A stretch of DNA of 64,000 nt, from assembly GCA_002224055.1 (NCBI GenBank), contig AZLU01000004.1, positions 449,405-513,404 on the forward strand, in the 5' to 3' direction. The DNA comes from Pezizomycotina sp. ARF18. Taxonomy: Eukaryota; Ascomycota. This document shows positions 59,105-64,000 of the stretch, piece after piece. The notes under the pieces were generated by a model. That model did not search any database. It was not told where the DNA came from and saw only the letters and a list, made by a program, of their open reading frames with translations. Made by a program: the position numbers and the translations under genes. Each line of letters starts with the position of its first letter. Position 1 is the stretch's first letter.

Positions 59105-62100
59105 GAGAAGAGATATAATAGTATTGGAACCGCTATTTGAAACAGGATTGCTGATTGCAGGTGCTTTTACAGTCGTATAAAAAGAGCTACAAGTTCACAT
59201 GCATTTGAAAGATTCAGGTGCACTATAGACATGAAGATTTGCATTTCATATATATATCATTTCTAGCTCACTTTAAAACGACAAAATCCATTTGCGTCTA
59301 AGAAGATTGCGTTCCACCGCCTTTTCCCCTTTCCGTCTTGTGTCAAATCTCCAGCATATCACTTGATCCTGGAGAACGTGGTGTTTCCGCGAGAGAATAC
59401 TTTCTTATGGCCGGAGGTGAGGAGATGTGATGAATCCTTGGAAATTTTTCTAGCTATTTTTGTATTTTCGGGACTATTTCTTTGGATAACTTACGTGAGA
59501 CTCATGGAATCTCATTTTGCGTTTGATGCATATCCGCAGAGCGGAACAATGCTCTATGTTTTTGCACGCAGCCAGCAGATGTTAGAATAAATAATGGTAA
59601 ACATGGTGGTTGAGTTGAAGAGAGATATATCTTGTATACAGAGTCGCGTAAATTAGTACACCTAGGCTTTCGTCGATCGAGATCAACCACTATGTAGCAA
59701 GTATAGGTTTTCTGACGGAAGATAAAGAAAATTCACACTTAGGAAATCCCCCCTAACTTAGCAATCTGGGTATACCAAAGCTTAATGCCAAAATACTCTA
59801 CTCTCTTCACTTATCTTTTCTTCTATGAGCTTTAGTTCGTTAGTTGGAATACAATTTTAAGTTGAATCAATATGTCTTATCTTCCGGTTTCGGTACCACT
59901 ATGATTTAGACGGTCATGGGTCCCGCCTATGCCATGATTAGAAGATCCGGTGTTTGTTACTCCGTTGCCTTTGGATTGGTTCCCTTTTGTATGATGCAAG
60001 GACCTCAAAAATTAATTTAAAAAATTCAAATTAGCTTAAGAACCTATGGAATAGTGGAAACCCCAGATCGCATGCATTCGGTTAATCGTGAGCTTCTATA
60101 TTTTCTCGCACTGTTTCTTCATGCTCGTTAAATTTTAGCACCAATGATTCCTAAGGTCAGGAGCGGTGCCCACGGTTTAATTTACGCCTCGAGGACCTCT
60201 TTTGGCTCGGGTTAAATATGTGAAGTAAAGATTATAAAGGGTACCGCGTACAAGCTTTTACAGCTGTTAGATGATCTACTATGGGATGACGTTTTTTAAT
60301 CCAGACTTTCTGGGTGATGACTGCTACTCTTGTTGCCTGTGTTAGAAATCTCAACATTATTGATATTCCATATATAACTTGAAACATGCAACTCCGTCTC
60401 CCACATACGACATCTTCCATTTTCTGCTCTGAGGCAGCTATCGCGCGTAAAGAATTTTTCGCTTGGTCATTAAAGCCGATCGTAGAGACGTCGAAATGGT
60501 TTGGCTAGGCTCCCTAATGGAATATATCCAAGGTTCTAATGGCGAAATTTCCGTACAATATCAAATACTTGAAGCTCCTAAGATGCCTTGAAGGGCTTAC
60601 TAGGGCTCGCTGGAGCTGGATCTACTTTAATCCACCTTTACCATTTTGTACTTGCTATCTATCCTAGTCTCATTGCCAACCTTAGATTTTGAAGTTACGT
60701 ATCGGGGTCCCGCGCCACCCCTTCCTCGTGCACGACTCACAGGTGATAATGGGACTGGGGAAAAAACCGGCGGAAGAATTTAGATATTGGCAAGGGGTTT
60801 CGAATATCTTCTTACATGAAAATCGTTCTCTTTTTCGTCCGCTTTATATGTTAAACAATTCAGGATCGATAACTCTATGCCAAAGGGTCTCTTCAGCTCG
60901 CAGAATTGGCGCTCTTTATGTCGTGTTGTTCAATTTTTCGAAGAGGCTCCTAGACTTACTTGTAGAGAAGTATTCACACCGGCGGTCTCTATCTTAAGGC
61001 GGCAAGATTTGAAGCCACTTTGGCTTCCTTTAGAAATCGGGGATGCGTATCCTTCACTTTCTAATCCCTCAAAGATGATAAACGGAATTTTATCGGTGGC
61101 TGTCGACGGCTAGCGGGGAAAATACTAATTGACCTATGTAACGAAGGTAAAGGCCACGTTATGTATGCTTTGACGCCTAGCTTCGTGCTAATCTTTATCT
61201 GGGTGTAGCGAAACTTGTTAAACTGTGCTATCCATTATCAAGCAGATTTAGTCACCTGCATTATTGTGCCTTCTTCTCCGCATTCCCTAATAACATCTGG
61301 CATGTCGCTGCTCAAAGGGTTCGCGTAATATCATACGTTGTATCACGACTCTAAGTGCAAGGCAGCCTTGTACGCACATTGTGGAATCTCGGCAGTAACC
61401 ACCTATCACACTCTGCTGAGGAGGGTATAATAGCAAGCTAGCCATCCGCATTAACATACCAAGTTCATAGTAATTTTTACTCGGAGTTCTCTAGACCTTC
61501 ATAAGTTCTCGGGATCTTATTCCGTCCATCCTCGCCCTTATTAAGTCTATACTGGAAGTCGTATGCTACAGGATATATATAGAGGTAGAATGACTGGCAA
61601 ACAGAGCTTTCGGGGCTTCTATATGTCGAATATGGAGGTTTTTTTTTTATTGCGATTTCTATTTGACATCGGCGGGGTAGTTTCGTGGTTTATTTACCCG
61701 TGGTTGAGCTTCGAAAATCAACTATATAGACTCTCTATCCACAGGATCTAGATATCACACTGTATAGCGCACGACTTTGGAACTGTTCCATGAAAATAGT
61801 ATCGCTATTCCTGTTTTCCTTCCGTCATTTGGCTTCATTTCTCATTTCAGCTCTATCGCTGCAAATTGAAAGCGCCGGAGGGTTGATACATCGCGCTTAG
61901 ATCCGGGATCTTCCATGGGCAGTTATATCGATCTAGTACCGCTGCGGTGACCAAGGGTGGGCGTAACTCTAGAACCTACCCGCAAGCGGGGCATTTTTGT
62001 GAAATATCTGAGCAAGACTGCCGCAGCGAGCGCAATGGACACTTATAATATGTCGGCTTGAGGAATTTTAGCCACTCTCGGTAAAGATACAGTAATCAGC

Positions 62101-64000
62101 ATCGACTACGCTTGTATTAGCTGCTCAACTAGTTTACCTTTTTTTCCCCTAGTTCAACTGTGATGCTACTGTATCGATACCGTCTTCGTTGGCTTTATTC
62201 GGTTTTTTCTTTATTTTACAGACTTCTCAATCGCTGGGTTGCCGGAAGCCGCCACCCCTAAAGTTATACGATACCACCGTCTTCGTCTAATTTCTAGATT
62301 TCTTTCATGAGTTACAGGTAGTTTGGTAGTTGCCTAGGTTTGATATCCAAAAAAGGTAGCCCACCTGATACCTCTGATTTTTTGGGTTTATTTCCTTTCA
62401 AGTTTGTAGCCGTTTTTATGTATTTTGCTCTGCTGCTACTGGGAGGGGTCTTTAAAATTTCAATCTAGAGAGCTCCCGGAGTGTTCGAACACTATCTTTG
62501 GTCCATAGAAACGGTATTTTACTCAGAAAGTATATCATTCACATTAAGAGGAACATGGAAAGCGATCCATAAAACAACCGCGCTATGACGGTATTTGAAT
62601 CATAGAACAAATCAGGCATCGCTACTTCTATTGCGGATTTTCTAGTTCGTTCACTTTTAGCTTGTTATGTGTGGGTTGATTGCAAGGCTCTCTACACTAC
62701 CGCTTCACTGTTTCAACTACTCTATAATATTGTCCGTTGAAAGTTTCAAGTGTTTCTACGAAAAAACGGCCACGGCAGTATCTATAGCCGTCACTTGAGG
62801 ACTATGCCAATCGAACTGAGGTTTGTATGTATTGAAATTCTTAGGTAGGAAGGCTATACCGCAACGTTCGTACGTGTCCGTTAGAATATTAGAATATGAT
62901 TTACGTCATTATAACGCGTTATCGGATTGGATCGGCGTGTTGCAGAATTGTATGGAGTTACGGTAGTGGGACTTGGGGTCGCGTCTGAGAATCGAGGTCC
63001 ACAATTACCACCGATATATTAGTCCCGAACGCTCATAAATCTAGTATCCTGCTTTGGGGTTATTAGACTGCAATTGAGTATCTGCAGAATCTTGGAACTT
63101 TCCAGAAAGAATGCACTGGAATTAGATATCCGCTCCCCCCCCTCTTCCCCCCAATAACAGTCGCCTCTTCTTCCACTTTCCTTCGAGGTGTTTATATCTT
63201 CGATGGAAGATAGATTTAACTTATGTATTGATAATCATTGGTTTAGGAAAAAAGCTAGTATGAGAAGATCTATGCGGCGGTGTGCGCTTGGCCTAGTTTT
63301 ACTATCATTGCGGCTACTGACTCTGGCGTCTAGTGATGAGATATAGACCGGTTAAGGTATTTCTTCCTCCATCGTGTGTTTCTTTGTGGCGTCTCACGTC
63401 GAACTTATGAGATTTACGGTCATCATCCTGCTGGTTCTACGTACTCAAAAAGAAATCCGCTATATCACTCACCGTACTTCGTACCTGAAATTTCTTTATG
63501 CCAAGTGTTCAGCTCTTCTCGGAGAATGCGGCAAAATAGTCGATATAGATATTGCGCGGAACCTGTTCTTTACCTCTTCACAGATGTAATTGTATCATAC
63601 TGTTGCCTAGGGTACTCAGGTGACATGTTGTTTCTTCGGCCGCTTCAAAAGGACTAATATCATGGGGAGTGTATGCAACTATACGCGATGGCTACTTTTG
63701 CGGCTATGGCATAAGTCTCGGCTTCTAGCTCTCGCTTTGGAGTTGAAGGGTACAATATGAATGGCCATTGTGACACTCTGGAGTAATTAAACGTTTATAT
63801 GAGAGTGGGTAACGGGTTGTAGCCTCAAGCCAGTCGACGTAAATAGGATAGACTATATTGAGGATAGCTAATCGTATGGGAATATCCAGCAGAGTTCGAC
63901 CCTCTGTGATTTGAATACGGCTTTTCTATGTTAGCGTGATCGTTCCAGCGTATTTATACTGTTTTCGATCTATCGCGCGGACTACGGCACCGTGCCCTCA
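59105..64000. other. Gene-empty TpA-rich stretch
   Basis: No gene supported. A frame at about 59,245-59,590 is open for over 100 codons and includes a hydrophobic stretch (IFLAIFVFSGLFLWITYV), but has no other support. Other frames (60689-60997, 63374-63657) look like chance. Two short C-rich patches lie near 63,135-63,152. Confidence 0.5.

Noticed and set aside
59245-59590. Open frame over 100 codons with a hydrophobic stretch
   Set aside because: No start context, domain or homology cue, and it lies in the desert. A chance frame cannot be excluded, so it is not called a gene.

Overview
The window looks like a gene-poor stretch of a filamentous ascomycete (Pezizomycotina) chromosome. This rests on short GT-AG introns (mostly 66-124 nt, several with TACTAAT/CTAAC-type branch sites), CT-rich promoters, and the protein families present: MYND finger, HNH_2, monocarboxylate-type MFS carrier, RNase H1 with hybrid-binding domains, prolyl-4-hydroxylase-like 2OG oxygenases, an SDR and a thioesterase-like protein. 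The species cannot be named from sequence alone.

There are two kinds of DNA. Gene-bearing blocks (about 6.2-16 kb, 20.2-32.5 kb, 40.6-48 kb, 55.8-57.1 kb) carry many long A/T homopolymers. Gene-empty blocks (about 1-6.2, 16.6-20.2, 33-40.6, 48-55.8 and 57.1-64 kb) are TpA-rich and largely lack such tracts. Two small, decayed coding islands sit inside the empty blocks (50.6 and 58.6 kb).

Layout: MYND protein (6.3-7.1 kb, +); two unrecognised spliced minus-strand genes (7.7-8.2, 9.35-9.87 kb); weak coding debris (10.6-11.6 kb); HNH_2 protein (12.3-13.7 kb, +); a secreted Gly/Pro/Ser-rich protein with a clear TATA promoter (15.2-16.0 kb, +); MFS carrier (26.5-28.8 kb, +) convergent with a charged minus-strand protein (28.9-29.7 kb); RNase H1 (30.5-32.0 kb, +); two adjacent 2OG-Fe(II) oxygenase paralogs (40.9-42.6 and 43.0-45.3 kb, +), then an SDR (45.8-46.8 kb, +) and a small Cys-rich protein (47.5-47.7 kb, +); and a thioesterase-like protein (55.8-57.1 kb, +), the best preserved gene.

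Nearly every recognisable gene changes reading frame one to eight times while its residues stay well conserved. Two perfectly abutting tandem duplications (29.07-29.67 and 46.99-47.44 kb) differ between copies mostly by small insertions and deletions. Together these point to residual long-read indel errors in the assembly, mixed with some real decay, so coordinates and pseudogene status should be read with caution. I see no operon-like or obviously linked pathway. The most distinctive locus is the paired oxygenases, one apparently competent and carrying a nuclear/SUMO-type tail, the other lacking an iron ligand.
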